NCBI GenBank assembly: GCA_018335935.1
Contig: JAGXRG010000070.1
Coordinates: 1-64,000 of the forward strand
Direction of reading: 5' to 3'
Source: Chitinophagaceae bacterium
GTDB taxonomy: Bacteria; Bacteroidota; Bacteroidia; Chitinophagales; Chitinophagaceae
DNA length: 64,000 bases
The notes under the pieces were generated by a model, which saw only the letters and a list, made by a program, of their open reading frames with translations, did no database searches and was not told where the DNA came from. Each line of letters starts with the position of its first letter. Positions within the stretch are counted from its first letter, which is position 1. Shown here piece after piece: positions 45,790 through 53,247 of this stretch. Position numbers and translations under genes: made by a program.

Positions 45790-46425
45790 ATGGCAAAGAC
45801 AAAAAAACCAAAACATGTTGCAGTAGCTGGAAATATAGGTGCTGGTAAAACAACACTTACAGAAATGTTGAGTAAACATTATAAATGGATTCCTCAGTTT
45901 GAAGATGTTGACCACAATCCTTATTTGATGGACTTTTACGAGGATATGCCACGTTGGAGCTTTAATTTACAAATCTTCTTTTTAAATAGTAGATTAAATC
46001 AATTATTAGAAATTCAAGAAGGAACAGAAACGGTAATTCAAGATAGAACCATTTATGAAGATGCCAACATTTTTGCTCCTAATTTGCACGATATGGGGTT
46101 GATGGCAAAACGAGATTTTGAAAACTACTATAAATTTTTTCAGACTTTAAAAACAATGGTGCAGCCACCTGATTTATTAATTTATTTAAAAGCATCTGTG
46201 CCTACTTTAGTTTCTCAAATACAAAAACGAGGTAGAGAATATGAAGAAAATATTCGTTTAGATTATCTAAAAAAATTAAATGAATATTATAATAAATGGA
46301 TTGATAATTATACTGAGGGTCCTTTATTAGTAATAGATGTAGATAAAAACAAGTTTGGTGAAAGTGATGAACATTTTGGTGAAATTATCAGTAAAGTAGA
46401 TAGTCAGCTATTTGGATTGTTTTAA
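45790..46425 (+). CDS. Deoxynucleoside kinase
   Basis: A 211-residue kinase of the dCK/dGK family that phosphorylates purine or pyrimidine deoxynucleosides. The P-loop GNIGAGKT is at residues 14-21. The substrate-site block FEDVDHNPYLMDFYEDM, the QDRTIYEDANIFA (DRS/DRT motif) and a lid region (QIQKRGREYEENIR) are present. Exact substrate preference (dA, dG or dC) is not readable. Together with Tdk and PNP in this window it indicates active nucleoside salvage. Downstream lies a repeat-rich gap of 518 bases. Confidence 0.93.
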   Translation: MAKTKKPKHVAVAGNIGAGKTTLTEMLSKHYKWIPQFEDVDHNPYLMDFYEDMPRWSFNLQIFFLNSRLNQLLEIQEGTETVIQDRTIYEDANIFAPNLHDMGLMAKRDFENYYKFFQTLKTMVQPPDLLIYLKASVPTLVSQIQKRGREYEENIRLDYLKKLNEYYNKWIDNYTEGPLLVIDVDKNKFGESDEHFGEIISKVDSQLFGLF

Positions 46426-46428
46426 TTT

Positions 46429-46535
46429 CAACGTCATTTCGAGTGAGATAACGAACGAGAAATCTCATAAATCAAAACTTAGCAGATTTTTACTCTGTTC
46501 GAAATGAATATAAATTTTAATCAACAGATTTCTCA
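46429..46535 (+). repeat. 107-bp direct repeat, copy A
   Basis: Identical to 46767-46873 except for one base (AAATTTTAATC here, AAATTCTAATC in copy B). It starts with CAACGTCATTTCGAGTG and ends with CAACAGATTTCTCA. Confidence 0.95.
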
Positions 46536-46572
46536 GGCAAGAACCTTCGAAAAGACGAACCCAAATCAACGT
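46526..46572 (+). repeat. 47-bp repeat, copy A (partner at 46726-46772)
   Basis: AGATTTCTCAGGCAAGAACC and the bases that follow recur exactly 200 bases downstream with one difference. Each copy runs into or out of a 107-bp repeat, so the two repeat classes overlap at their edges. Confidence 0.9.
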
Positions 46573-46766
46573 ATTTTTAGGAACACTTTAAACGTCATTG
46601 CGAAGGTTCGTGCCTGTGGCAATCTAATTGAACATAAGAAACTGATTCATTCTTCGCAGTGACTTACGCAACTTATCGTCATTTCGAGTGAAGAATGAAC
46701 GATAAATCTCTTCAATAAAACCAAAAGATTTCTCAGGCAAGAACCTTCGAAAAGACGAACACAAAT

Positions 46767-46873
46767 CAACGTCATTTCGAGTGAGATAACGAACGAGAAA
46801 TCTCATAAATCAAAACTTAGCAGATTTTTACTCTGTTCGAAATGAATATAAATTCTAATCAACAGATTTCTCA
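46767..46873 (+). repeat. 107-bp direct repeat, copy B
   Basis: The second copy, 338 bases downstream of copy A, with a single base difference. Its 5' edge overlaps the second 47-bp repeat. Confidence 0.95.
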
Positions 46874-46910
46874 TTCCGAAATAATCGGAATTCGAAATGA
46901 CGTAAATTAA

Positions 46911-46938
46911 AAACCCTCAACAAAAATGTTGAGGGTTT
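46911..46938. terminator. Terminator downstream of the Spy-like gene
   Basis: A 12-bp perfect stem AAACCCTCAACA/TGTTGAGGGTTT around an AAAA loop, with an A run on the left, so that on the minus strand it ends in T residues. It closes the leftward gene ending at 46944. Confidence 0.85.
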
Positions 46939-46943
46939 TAATT

Positions 46944-47339
46944 TTATTGACCACTTTGTTCTTTTCTTCTTTCCATTCTTAATTTATTTTGCTCAGCTTC
47001 ATAATCCATAACTTTTTTTGCTAAAGCTTCGTCTTTTAAAGCCTCAGTATATTTTTTCATTCTCATTTCATTTATCTCTTTCATTTTTGCCATGCGTTCT
47101 TCAGGTTCAAGGCCTCTTAATTCCATCATTTGTTTTCTCATTTCAGTCTGAACACCTATAACAGCATCAGCTTGTGCATCAGTTAATTTTAAATCTTCCA
47201 TTAACTTGGCTTTTTGTTTTTCTTTTTGTGCAGCCATTTGTTCAGGTGTCATTTGCATTCTATCTCCAGGCTGAGCAAAAGATGTTGAAATAGTTGCAGT
47301 GATTGACATAACAACTAATAGTAAGAATAACTTTTTCAT
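46944..47339 (-). CDS. Small exported Spy/CpxP-like helical protein
   Basis: A 131-residue protein with signal peptide MKKLFLLLVVMSITATISTS and an AQP-type cleavage site. The mature part is Met/Lys/Glu-rich and helical (MTPEQMAAQKEKQKAKLMED, LTDAQADAVIGVQTEM). It has the L-T-x-x-Q-like rhythm seen in periplasmic Spy/CpxP and other DUF-type stress proteins. Such proteins are chaperones or metal/stress sensors elsewhere; the role here is unproven. It is a single gene between a terminator and the divergent deoxyhypusine-synthase-like gene. Confidence 0.8.
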   Translation of the reverse strand: MKKLFLLLVVMSITATISTSFAQPGDRMQMTPEQMAAQKEKQKAKLMEDLKLTDAQADAVIGVQTEMRKQMMELRGLEPEERMAKMKEINEMRMKKYTEALKDEALAKKVMDYEAEQNKLRMERRKEQSGQ

Positions 47340-47414
47340 TTTATTATTTTTTATGAATTAAAACTAATGGTTTTAAGTTCCCAATTACAAAAATTTATTT
47401 TAAAGGTTTAGAAT

Positions 47415-47422
47415 TACATTTG
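47415..47422 (+). promoter_or_regulatory. Promoter -7 box of the deoxyhypusine-synthase-like gene (TACATTTG)
   Basis: An exact -7 box followed by CAACC, 18 bases before ATG 47441. Confidence 0.55.
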
Positions 47423-47440
47423 CAACCTTAAATATTAGAT

Positions 47441-48415
47441 ATGAGTAAAGGCCCGGTTTCAAATTTTATACAACATCATTATCGTCATTTCAATGCTGCA
47501 GCTTTAATGGATGCTGCTAAAGGTTATGAAACACATTTACTAGAAGGTGGTAAAATGATGGTTACACTTGCAGGTGCTATGAGTACTGCAGAATTAGGAA
47601 TTTCATTTGCTGAAATGATTCGCCAAGGCAAGGTAGATATTATAAGCTGCACAGGTGCAAATCTTGAAGAAGATGTAATGAATTTAGTAGCACATTCTCA
47701 TTATAAACGTGTACCAAACTATAGAGATTTAACGCCACAAGATGAGTGGGATTTGTTAGAAAATCATTACAATCGTGTTACTGATACTTGCATACCTGAA
47801 GAAGAAGCTTTTCGTCGTTTACAAAAGCATTTGGTGCAACAATGGAAAGATGCAGAAGCAAAAGGTGAAAGATATTTTCCACATGAATTTTTATATAAAA
47901 CTGTTTTAAGTGGAGAATTGAAACAGTATTATGAAATTGACCCTAAAGACAGTTGGATTGTTGCTGCTGCAGAAAAAAATATTCCTATTGTTTGTCCAGG
48001 TTGGGAAGACAGTACAACTGGAAATATTTTTGCAAGTTATGTTATAAAAGGAGAGTTAAAAGCTAGTACTGTAAAAAGTGGTATTGAATATATGGTTTGG
48101 TTGACAGAATGGTATAGAGCCAATAGTGCTGGAAAAGGGGTTGGTTTCTTCCAAATTGGAGGAGGTATTGCAGGCGATTTTCCAATTTGTGTGGTACCTA
48201 TGATGTATCAAGATTTAGAATGGCATGATGTACCTTTTTGGAGTTATTTCTGTCAGATTTCTGATTCAACAACAAGCTATGGTTCTTATTCTGGTGCTGT
48301 ACCCAACGAAAAAATTACTTGGGGTAAACTAGATATTAATACACCCAAGTTTATTGTTGAAAGTGATGCTACTATTGTTGCCCCACTAATTTTTGCTTGG
48401 ATATTGGGTTGGTAA
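47441..48415 (+). CDS. Deoxyhypusine synthase family protein
   Basis: A 324-residue NAD-dependent enzyme of the deoxyhypusine synthase family. Blocks include MMVTLAGAMSTAELGISFAE, CTGANLEEDVMNLVAHSHY, GWEDSTTGNIFASYV, GGGIAGDFPICVVPMMYQD and the catalytic lysine Lys296 in ITWGK near the C-terminus. In eukaryotes and archaea the enzyme modifies eIF5A/aIF5A using spermidine; bacteria lack that target. Bacterial homologues are thought to make polyamines such as homospermidine, so the substrate here is an open question. It is a single gene; the TPR gene is 97 bases downstream. Confidence 0.9.
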   Translation: MSKGPVSNFIQHHYRHFNAAALMDAAKGYETHLLEGGKMMVTLAGAMSTAELGISFAEMIRQGKVDIISCTGANLEEDVMNLVAHSHYKRVPNYRDLTPQDEWDLLENHYNRVTDTCIPEEEAFRRLQKHLVQQWKDAEAKGERYFPHEFLYKTVLSGELKQYYEIDPKDSWIVAAAEKNIPIVCPGWEDSTTGNIFASYVIKGELKASTVKSGIEYMVWLTEWYRANSAGKGVGFFQIGGGIAGDFPICVVPMMYQDLEWHDVPFWSYFCQISDSTTSYGSYSGAVPNEKITWGKLDINTPKFIVESDATIVAPLIFAWILGW

Positions 48416-48511
48416 TTCTATTTACAATTTGAAGATTTTAGATTTACGATTTATTTTTTCAAGTATAAATAGTAACATGATTTTAAATTTTCAAATCTTC
48501 AAACTGAACAA

Positions 48512-49000
48512 ATGACAACAAAAGTTGAACAATTATATTTAGAGGCTGAATTAGATATTAGAAATAATAATTATCATGAAGCATTTGAAAAGTACGAAAC
48601 TATTTTGTACGATGAACCTTCATTTGCTCCTGCACATAATAGTATTGGTTGGATTTATAAAACACAATTCGATAATTATGTAAAAGCAGAAAATCACTTT
48701 AAAGCTTCCATTCAGGCAGATCATTTTTACCCTCATCCATATTATCATTTAGCTTCTATTTATTTTGATTTAGACAGATTCGATGAATTAAAAAAACATT
48801 TGGAAAAATGTTTAACCATTTCTATACTCGAAAAAGGGTGGATATATTACAGATTTGGTATGATGGCAGAGACTTACAATAAATATAAAGAGGCTATTAA
48901 GTTTTATGAAAAAGCCATTACTAATTCTTTCAATAACGATAAAATAACTGAGTATAAGGCTGACATTGAAAGGTGTAAAACTAAAATGGAGTTTAAGTAG
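48512..49000 (+). CDS. Tetratricopeptide repeat protein
   Basis: A 162-residue cytosolic protein made of about four TPR-like helix pairs, for example NYHEAFEKYETILYDEPSFA, AHNSIGWIYKTQFDNYVKAE, YHLASIYFDLDRFDELKKHL and KYKEAIKFYEKAITNSF. TPRs mediate protein contact; partners are unknown. There is no signal peptide. The 96 bases before it contain an 11-bp inverted repeat (TTTGAAGATTT at 48428-48438 with its complement at 48493-48503). Confidence 0.88.
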   Translation: MTTKVEQLYLEAELDIRNNNYHEAFEKYETILYDEPSFAPAHNSIGWIYKTQFDNYVKAENHFKASIQADHFYPHPYYHLASIYFDLDRFDELKKHLEKCLTISILEKGWIYYRFGMMAETYNKYKEAIKFYEKAITNSFNNDKITEYKADIERCKTKMEFK

Positions 49001-49048
49001 GTAATTAGTTTAAAGGTTAAAAAGTTTATTAGTAAATTATTTTTTTTT

Positions 49049-49426
49049 ATGGATTATACATTGGAAAATTTAGATGTATATAAACAGGCTGAAAGCTTCT
49101 CTGATAAAATATGGAACATGGTTCAATCATTTGATTATTTTACTAAAGACACTATAGGCAAGCAAGTTGCAAGATCAGAAGACTCGATATCTGCAAATAT
49201 TGCTGAAGGTTATGGTAGACATTATTTTAAAGAAAGTAAACAATTTTATTTTTTTGCAAGAGGTTCAATTCAAGAAACTAAGTCTTGGTTAGGTAAATGT
49301 GAAAGAAGAAATTTAATTTATAAAGTGATTTGTACAAATTTGATAGAAGAAGCTAATTTGATTTTATTAAAATTGAATAGTTACATAAAATTTATCTCTG
49401 AAGTTCAAAAGAAAAATATTAAATAA
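49049..49426 (+). CDS. Four helix bundle protein (S23/23S IVS-type)
   Basis: A 125-residue protein of the S23/four-helix-bundle family. The marks are LENLDVYKQAESFSDKIW, the central QVARSEDSISANIAEGYGRH block (family-typical R-A-x-S-I-x-x-N-I-A-E-G), and FARGSIQETKSWL. Relatives are encoded in intervening sequences of 23S rRNA genes or as small intergenic genes, and one branch is Avd of diversity-generating retroelements. No reverse transcriptase or repeats of that type are present here. Function is unknown. It lies between the TPR and CrtI genes and is followed by low-complexity tandem-like repeats. Confidence 0.88.
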   Translation: MDYTLENLDVYKQAESFSDKIWNMVQSFDYFTKDTIGKQVARSEDSISANIAEGYGRHYFKESKQFYFFARGSIQETKSWLGKCERRNLIYKVICTNLIEEANLILLKLNSYIKFISEVQKKNIK

Positions 49427-49439
49427 AATCTACTTTTCA

Positions 49440-49485
49440 ACAAGTAAACTAATTAACAAATAAACCAATAAACGGGTAAACAAGT
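49440..49485. repeat. Degenerate AGTAAAC/AATAAAC tandem repeat
   Basis: Imperfect copies of a roughly 7-8 base unit (AAGTAAAC, AATAAAC, GGTAAAC) in the gap before crtI. Comparable simple arrays are found between genes in Bacteroidota; the left-edge CCATTAA array is another. Confidence 0.65.
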
Positions 49486-49491
49486 ATTTCA

Positions 49492-51018
49492 ATGAAGCAG
49501 GCAATAGTAATAGGTTCTGGGTTTTCTGGATTATCAGCTGCTTGTTTTTTAGCAAATGCTGGATGGAAAGTTACTATACTAGAAAAAAACTCAACTCCTG
49601 GTGGTAGAGCTAGACAATTTTCTGAAGCTGGATTTACTTTTGATATGGGCCCAAGCTGGTATTGGATGCCAGATGTTTTTGAAAGATTCTTCAACCAATT
49701 TAATAAAAAAGTTTCTGATTATTATGAGCTAGACAGATTAAATCCTAGCTACAAAATATTTTGGCAAGATGATGAAATCAATATACCTGCTGATTTTGAA
49801 GAGTTAAAAAACTTATTCAATTCTTTAGAAGAAAACGGAGCTGAAAAACTTGAACAATTTTTAAAAGAAGCCGAGTATAAATACAGAGTTGGAATTAATA
49901 AACTCGTTCATAAACCTGGACTATCTGTTTTAGAATTTGCAGATACTGATTTAATAAAAGGTGTTTTTAAGTTAGATGTGTTTGCCAACATGAGTAAGCA
50001 TGTTGCAAAATACTTTACAAACCCAAAGCTCAAACAACTTCTTGAATTTCCTGTATTGTTTTTAGGTGCTTTGCCTAAAAATATTCCTGCATTATATAGC
50101 TTAATGAATTATGCAGATTTAGTAGGAGGTACATGGTATCCTAAAAAAGGCATGTATAGTATTGTTGATGGAATGTATCAGTTGGCTGTAGAGTTAGGAG
50201 TGGAGTTTTATTTTGATGAAGAAGTTATAGAGATAGTTGTTGAAAATGGAAGAGCAAATCAAGTTAAAAGTAAAAAGTCAAAAGCAAAAAATTTAGATCA
50301 GAAGAATAATGAACAAGGAACAATGAATGCTGAAGTTTTATATAAAGCTGATGTAATCATTGCTTCATCAGATTATCATCATACCGAAACAAAATTGCTT
50401 GAGCCAAAATATCAAACTTATACAGCAAAGTATTGGGAGAGTAGAGTTATGGCTCCAAGTTGTTTATTGTATTATGTTGGGCTCAATAAAAAGCTTAACA
50501 ATTTGTTGCACCACAATTTATTTTTTGATACAGATTTTGATCAACATGGAAAGGAAATTTACGATTCAAAAGTATATCCAACAGATCCTATGTTTTATTT
50601 ATGTGCTCCATCAATAACTGATGAAACTGTTGCCCCTAAAGGTTTTGAAAACTTATTCTTTTTAATTCCAATTGCCAGTGGTCTTGAAAATGATACTGAA
50701 GAACTCAGAAAAAAATATTTTGATGTAGTGGTTGAAAGATTGGAAAAAAGAATAGGAGAGTCAATAAAAGATGCTATTGTTTATTATAAATCGTATGCTA
50801 CAAGTAATTTTATTGAAGATTATAATTCCTTTAAAGGAAATGCATATGGTTTAGCCAATACACTTTTACAAACGAGTATTTTAAAACCAAGTTGTAGAAG
50901 TAAAAAAGTGGAGAATTTATTTTATACAGGCCAATTAACAGTTCCAGGTCCTGGTATTCCTCCAAGTTTAATTAGTGGAGAAGTTGTTGCTGGATTAGTT
51001 AATAATCTTTACAAGTAA
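49492..51018 (+). CDS. crtI: Phytoene desaturase family protein (CrtI-type)
   Basis: A 508-residue flavoprotein desaturase/isomerase of carotenoid synthesis. The FAD-binding GxGFSGLSAACFLANAG region is at the N-terminus, followed by LEKNSTPGGRARQF. The C-terminal FAD motif (LFYTGQLTVPGPGIPPSLISG) is typical of CrtI. Between VENGRA (near residue 253) and ADVIIASSDYHHTE (near 283), a Lys/Asn-rich stretch of about 23 residues interrupts the usual sequence. Its DNA matches intergenic repeats elsewhere in the window. No crtB or other carotenoid gene is adjacent. Phytoene is the expected substrate, but related desaturases act on other polyenes. Confidence 0.92.
   Translation: MKQAIVIGSGFSGLSAACFLANAGWKVTILEKNSTPGGRARQFSEAGFTFDMGPSWYWMPDVFERFFNQFNKKVSDYYELDRLNPSYKIFWQDDEINIPADFEELKNLFNSLEENGAEKLEQFLKEAEYKYRVGINKLVHKPGLSVLEFADTDLIKGVFKLDVFANMSKHVAKYFTNPKLKQLLEFPVLFLGALPKNIPALYSLMNYADLVGGTWYPKKGMYSIVDGMYQLAVELGVEFYFDEEVIEIVVENGRANQVKSKKSKAKNLDQKNNEQGTMNAEVLYKADVIIASSDYHHTETKLLEPKYQTYTAKYWESRVMAPSCLLYYVGLNKKLNNLLHHNLFFDTDFDQHGKEIYDSKVYPTDPMFYLCAPSITDETVAPKGFENLFFLIPIASGLENDTEELRKKYFDVVVERLEKRIGESIKDAIVYYKSYATSNFIEDYNSFKGNAYGLANTLLQTSILKPSCRSKKVENLFYTGQLTVPGPGIPPSLISGEVVAGLVNNLYK
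50260..50328 (+). repeat. Intergenic-repeat-like insertion inside crtI
   Basis: Bases from 50260 match 59001-59027 at 26 of 27 positions (CAAGTTAAAAGTAAAAAGT is identical). The following GAACAAGGAACAATGAATG stretch resembles AATGAACAATGAA simple repeats. The insertion keeps the frame open and codes for a Lys/Gln/Asn-rich linker of about 23 residues. Confidence 0.75.
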
Positions 51019-51019
51019 T

Positions 51020-51523
51020 TTATACTTTTCTTCTAACTGCATAAATTAATTCATCTTCATAAACATTATTTTTAAAAATAGTTTTTGAAAGATGAGCCTC
51101 GAGAACAAAACCTGTTTTCTCTAAAACCCTTTTTGAGCCTTTATTTGAGCCAAAAGGTTTTGCATATATTCTTTCAATATCAAAATTATCAAAAGCATAA
51201 TTTATCATTAATAGTATAGCTGTTGTGATATAACCTTTACCCCAATATTCTTCTGCAAGCCAATAACCCAATTCAGCATTTTTGCAATAAATATCTGATT
51301 GAAGATGCACACCAATTCCACCAATAGCAATTCCATTTAAATCTATTGCTAAAATATTTGAAGGTGAACTTTTAGTGGACATTTCTATAAATGTATAAGC
51401 ATTTTCTATAGTATAAGGATGAGGAAATTGATTCATCATGAATTTGGCTATATTATAGTTGTTGGCAATAATTGCAAGATGCTCAGCATCTGTTTTTATC
51501 CATGGCCTTAGCTTAATTTCCAT
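51020..51523 (-). CDS. GNAT family N-acetyltransferase (RimJ/RimL-like)
   Basis: A 167-residue GNAT acetyltransferase. It shows LRPWIKTDAEHLAIIANN at the start, the GGIGVHLQ strand, ELGYWLAEEYWGKGYITTAI (acetyl-CoA loop) and the C-terminal NKGSKRVLEKTGFVLEA. The pattern fits the RimJ/RimL subfamily, which acetylates ribosomal proteins or other amines. The substrate is unknown. Its start overlaps the end of the anti-sigma-like gene by one base, so it is the third gene of a sigma operon. Confidence 0.9.
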   Translation of the reverse strand: MEIKLRPWIKTDAEHLAIIANNYNIAKFMMNQFPHPYTIENAYTFIEMSTKSSPSNILAIDLNGIAIGGIGVHLQSDIYCKNAELGYWLAEEYWGKGYITTAILLMINYAFDNFDIERIYAKPFGSNKGSKRVLEKTGFVLEAHLSKTIFKNNVYEDELIYAVRRKV

Positions 51524-51849
51524 TAAAAGGGAAATTTAGTTATTACAAGATAAGCTACAACAATTAATATCAGTATAAGTGCAATAGAAATAAGAGCCCA
51601 AAAATTAAATTGCATTTTATAGTTAACCCTTCTTTTCTTTTTTGATGAGGTGTATTCTTTTAGTTGTTTATTTAAATCTACAATATATTGATTAATTTGA
51701 GTTGTATCTTGAACTTGCTGTAAACCTTCTACAGCATCATTCAACAATTCTGAATCAGCCATTTCTTGTTCAAAAGCATGGGCTTCTTCACTAGATAGTT
51801 TGCCTTCTAGATATTGTAATAATTTTTTATGTTCATTAATATTATTCAT
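51523..51849 (-). CDS. Anti-sigma-factor-like single-pass membrane protein
   Basis: A 108-residue protein. The cytosolic N-terminus (LLQYLEGKLSSEEAHAFEQE, then LNDAVEGLQQ) resembles anti-sigma domains without the zinc-binding histidine and cysteines. One membrane helix follows near residues 84-104 (FWALISIALILILIVVAYLV), ending with a very short outside tail. It overlaps the sigma gene upstream by 8 bases, which strongly suggests it controls that factor. The short periplasmic tail means an external signal would need a partner. Confidence 0.75.
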   Translation of the reverse strand: MNNINEHKKLLQYLEGKLSSEEAHAFEQEMADSELLNDAVEGLQQVQDTTQINQYIVDLNKQLKEYTSSKKKRRVNYKMQFNFWALISIALILILIVVAYLVITKFPF

Positions 51850-52408
51850 GCTCTTTCATGCCTTTTTTCTCCATTAAAATTCTTAAGTTTCGTTTTCCAT
51901 TTTGAATAAAACTTTTTACTTGTAAAAGTGAATAGCCTGTTGTTTCGCAAACTTCAAGATAAGTTTTCTTTTGTAAATAAAATAATTGAATACATTGTTT
52001 TTGTCCATCATTTAATTCATCAACAGCTTGCTCTAAAAAATTTAATTGCTCTTCTTTAAATTGTAATTCTAGTTTTACTTCATCATCTTCTGGTATAGCC
52101 TGCTGTTCTAGTTCTACGATCAAATTTTTATTTCTCAACATCATTAAACAATGGTTTTTGGTAACCATATAAATCCAACTTTTAAAATAAGTGATTTTAT
52201 ATTTTGGTATTTCTGTCAATGATTTTAGAAATACTTGTTGAACAGCATCACGAGCTTCAGTTTCATTCTTTAAATATTTTAAACAGGTACCAAATAGAAG
52301 TAAAGTATAGCGTTGTAATAAAGTACCTAATAGAGCAGTATCTTTTTCTTGATAATAATTTTCAAGTAATTCAGCATCGGTAATATGGTCAAAATTTTTA
52401 TGCAACAC
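51842..52408 (-). CDS. RNA polymerase sigma-70 family (ECF-type) factor
   Basis: A 188-residue sigma factor with region 2 (LFGTCLKYLKNETEARDAVQ, VFLKSLTEIPKYKI, SWIYMVTKNHCLMML) and region 4 (LNDGQKQCIQLFYLQKKTYL, ETTGYSLLQVKSFIQNGKRN). It belongs to the ECF group. The start is a GTG at 52408, directly preceded by an in-frame TGA. It is followed by an overlapping membrane anti-sigma-like gene and a GNAT gene. The target genes cannot be read from the window. Confidence 0.92.
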   Translation of the reverse strand: MLHKNFDHITDAELLENYYQEKDTALLGTLLQRYTLLLFGTCLKYLKNETEARDAVQQVFLKSLTEIPKYKITYFKSWIYMVTKNHCLMMLRNKNLIVELEQQAIPEDDEVKLELQFKEEQLNFLEQAVDELNDGQKQCIQLFYLQKKTYLEVCETTGYSLLQVKSFIQNGKRNLRILMEKKGMKEHE

Positions 52409-52476
52409 TCAACTATTCTTTTCTTTAAGATGCAATTAAAATCAAATTACACAAATTATTTGTAGTTGAGGTGACT

Positions 52477-52484
52477 TATTTTTG
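52477..52484 (+). promoter_or_regulatory. Promoter -7 box of the methyltransferase gene (TATTTTTG)
   Basis: An exact box followed by CAG, 7 bases before ATG 52492. It overlaps the upstream GTG-start extension at 52471, which is rejected. Confidence 0.55.
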
Positions 52485-52491
52485 CAGAATA

Positions 52492-53247
52492 ATGATACAA
52501 GAGCAAGAATGGTTTAAAGATTGGTTTAATTCGCCCTATTATCATCTGCTATATAAAAATAGAGATGAGGTTGAAGCCATTGCATTTATTCAACGACTAA
52601 TTCAGCACCTTAAGCCACTACAGAATAGTAAATTATTAGACATTGCTTGTGGCAAAGGAAGACATAGTAAAGCCTTAGCAGATATGGGTTTTGATGTAAC
52701 TGGCATAGATATTTCATCAGACTCAATAGCAGCTGCAAAGCAATTTGAATCTGATAATTTGCATTTTGAACAACATGATATGCGATTGAATTATAAGCAC
52801 AACTATTTTGATGTGGCTTTTAATTTTTTTACCAGTTTTGGTTATTTTAAAACTCAAGAAGAACATCAAGAAGCCATTAAAACCATGACTACTGCCTTAA
52901 AAGAGGAAGGTTTATTAGTGATAGATTATTTGAACGTTCATTTCGAAGAAACTCATTTTGAAAAATTAGTTGAAAAAAAAATTGAAAACTATCTTTTCAT
53001 TTCAACAAAATGGCACACCGATACACATTTTTTTAAACAAGTTCAGGTTGCTGATAACGAACATGCTTTGCCTCGTCATTTATCCACTGAACGAGTAGCA
53101 AAATTTAATTTAGGAGATTTTAATGAAATGCTTTCCTTACAAGACATGCAAATACAAGAAGTATTTGGAGATTATCAATTAGGTCATTATGATATTCACG
53201 AATCGCCTAGAATGATTATTGTTGCTAAGAAAAGGGCTTTTAAATAA
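52492..53247 (+). CDS. Class I SAM-dependent methyltransferase
   Basis: A protein of about 251 residues with a Rossmann-type methyltransferase domain: motif I LLDIACGKGRHSKALADMG (near residues 47-65), then GIDISSDSI, FEQHDMRLN and a FDVAFNFFTSFGYF block. The architecture is that of small-molecule methyltransferases of the UbiE/Tam-like type; the substrate is not evident. The ATG at 52492 is chosen over the GTG at 52471 because a promoter box spans the latter. Its last 8 bases overlap the convergent cysteine desulfurase gene. Confidence 0.88.
   Translation: MIQEQEWFKDWFNSPYYHLLYKNRDEVEAIAFIQRLIQHLKPLQNSKLLDIACGKGRHSKALADMGFDVTGIDISSDSIAAAKQFESDNLHFEQHDMRLNYKHNYFDVAFNFFTSFGYFKTQEEHQEAIKTMTTALKEEGLLVIDYLNVHFEETHFEKLVEKKIENYLFISTKWHTDTHFFKQVQVADNEHALPRHLSTERVAKFNLGDFNEMLSLQDMQIQEVFGDYQLGHYDIHESPRMIIVAKKRAFK

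Larger units (their letters stand above)
46426..46910. repeat. Mosaic of REP-like intergenic repeats, non-coding
   Basis: About 480 bases without a gene, built from fragments of a CGTCATTTCGAGTGA-type repeat (starts near 46432, 46678 and 46770, and inverted near 46893-46903) and a related CGTCATTGCGAAGGTTCG unit near 46593. Such C-G-T-C-A-T-T units are scattered in intergenic regions of many Bacteroidota. The two long direct copies within it are listed separately. Confidence 0.85.

Noticed and set aside
46624-46806. 60-codon minus-strand frame in the repeat region
   Set aside because: It is made entirely of repeat units and has no homology or start signals.
46426-46943. Small non-coding RNA or CRISPR in the repeat-rich gap
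   Set aside because: The repeats have no regular spacing, no promoter box is present and the units match intergenic REP-like elements.
48428-48503. Terminator from the 11-bp inverted repeat before the TPR gene
   Set aside because: The arms are 54 bases apart and no T run follows; it is more likely an intergenic repeat.
49049-49426. Avd-type gene of a diversity-generating retroelement
   Set aside because: No reverse transcriptase, template repeat or variable repeat is visible nearby; only the general S23 fold matches.
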